Shown here: in pieces, positions 63,478 to 64,000 of the stretch
Layout: each line of letters begins with the position of its first letter
Numbering within the stretch: position 1 is the stretch's first letter
From: Solirubrobacterales bacterium
GTDB lineage: Bacteria > Actinomycetota > Thermoleophilia > Solirubrobacterales > Solirubrobacteraceae
Direction of reading: 5' to 3'
NCBI GenBank assembly: GCA_003138355.1
Contig: PLFX01000027.1
Span: 22,522 to 86,521 of the forward strand
DNA: 64,000 nt
The notes under the pieces: model-generated
What the model was told of the DNA's origin: nothing
What the model saw: only the letters and a program-made list of their open reading frames with translations
Databases searched by the model: none
Program-made: the position numbers and the translations under genes

Positions 63478-64000
63478 GAAACAGCATGGGAGTGCACGCA
63501 GCTGCTTTGCCGGGCCGGGCGAAAGCAGTCACCCGCCAGGCCGCCTGTCACGCTACTGCTCCCGCGTGAACTCGAGCGTCTGGATCGCAGCCGCCGGCTA
63601 CTGCAACGAACGAACAGCAGGAGCCGACAGAGGTCGTCTGCTCGTTACCGCTTTCGCCCGAGGCTGTCGGGGAAACCTTCCCGGGGCTGGCAGCCGTCGA
63701 CGGGCAGTGGTAACGGACGTGCTGGCGCCGGCTGTGATCGCTGCGTCAGCCGGTGGCTGCTGCTATCCGGTGGTTGTGGAGCTTTCCGAGGTTGTGGGTG
63801 GCGGCGATAAGTCGCCATTCCGATAGCGCGGCGGCGCGGCCGCGGCGTTGGAAGCGGTCGATCCGTCGGTTGTGTTTGGTGTGTCCGAAGACGGGCTCGA
63901 CGGTCTGTTTGCGCTGCTGGTAGATCGCGTGCCCGAGCTCGGTCTTCAGGACGCGGCGCATATGGTCATAGAGTCCGCCGGTCCAGCCGGCGCGGGGTTT
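63478..64000. mobile_element. Insertion sequence, partial, at the window edge
   Basis: The transposase end at 63746-64000 marks an IS. The 268 bp between the MarR stop and the transposase hold no recognisable gene; the left terminal repeat should lie there but was not identified by eye. Confidence 0.45.
63746..64000 (-). CDS. IS transposase, C-terminal end (IS1182/IS5-like), truncated by window
   Basis: 84 visible residues, open to the window edge; the apparent Met at 63961 is not the start. KQTVEPVFGHTKHNRRIDRFQRRGRAA and EWRLIAATHNLGKLHNH match the C-terminal end of DDE transposases, with the Glu of the DDE triad probably in VEPVFG. Whether the copy is intact cannot be told. Confidence 0.8.
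   Translation of the reverse strand, partial: KPRAGWTGGLYDHMRRVLKTELGHAIYQQRKQTVEPVFGHTKHNRRIDRFQRRGRAAALSEWRLIAATHNLGKLHNHRIAAATG

Noticed and set aside
63566..63826. 86-residue plus-strand frame near the IS
   Set aside because: Overlaps the transposase 3' end in antisense and has no family resemblance; more likely IS end sequence.

Overview
The window is GC-rich, densely packed chromosomal DNA whose codon bias produces long spurious antisense reading frames. Gene content points to an actinobacterium, most likely Thermoleophilia (Solirubrobacterales type). This is inferred from the mycobacterial-style CysO/CysM/Mec cysteine pathway, the SufU-type SUF operon, PspA with PspAA/PspAB, MarP-like protease and a rhomboid with N-terminal zinc fingers. 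There is no rRNA, CRISPR array or prophage. One tRNA (Thr, anticodon TGT) is present.

Layout. 1-6500: end of a glycosyltransferase, a zinc-ribbon protein, an HDAC-family deacetylase divergent from nadB, a small zinc-motif protein, a beta-hydroxyacid dehydrogenase, a DUF1802 protein and a broken secreted-protein gene. 6567-15306: a sulfur-handling island. mec, cysM, cysO and a rhodanese-ThiF protein run leftward; an Rrf2 regulator and sufC-D-S-U-B run rightward; a 160-bp divergent region between them carries a near-perfect Rrf2-type operator. 15420-20168: small membrane proteins, threonine aldolase, a thioredoxin-like protein and a secreted clan-A glycosidase. 20278-26235: glutamate synthase gltB-gltD. 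26368-38133: an AddAB-like helicase-nuclease pair, topoisomerase III, a MarP-like protease and a penicillin-binding protein. 38211-41276: lipoprotein, SRPBCC protein, zinc-ribbon/FHA proteins, uppP. 41314-45703: lysA-hom-thrC-thrB (aspartate-family amino acids). 45739-48989: envelope-stress set htpX, pspAB, pspAA, pspA. 49157-57398: xseA-xseB-enolase-like operon, a CorC-type protein, pterin dehydratase, a BtuF-like protein, rhomboid, ECF sigma factor with a small membrane partner, and PlsC.

Downstream of tRNA-Thr (57488-57560) the character changes. There is a 635-bp stretch without a convincing gene, then loosely spaced genes: DUF1003, a secreted EXORDIUM-like/PKD protein, an FTR1 iron permease behind a DtxR-type box, and a divergent NmrA/MarR pair. 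The window ends inside an IS transposase. This looks like a genomic island, but the far boundary is outside the window.

The clearest regulatory theme is a TAnnnT element 6-10 nt before the start codon of many genes that lack a Shine-Dalgarno sequence, pointing to widespread leaderless transcription, including from GTG and TTG starts. The most notable biology is the sulfur island: CysO carries an extra serine after its Gly-Gly tail and lies in a cluster with a JAMM hydrolase, and the ThiF-type activating enzyme has its rhodanese domain at the N-terminus.
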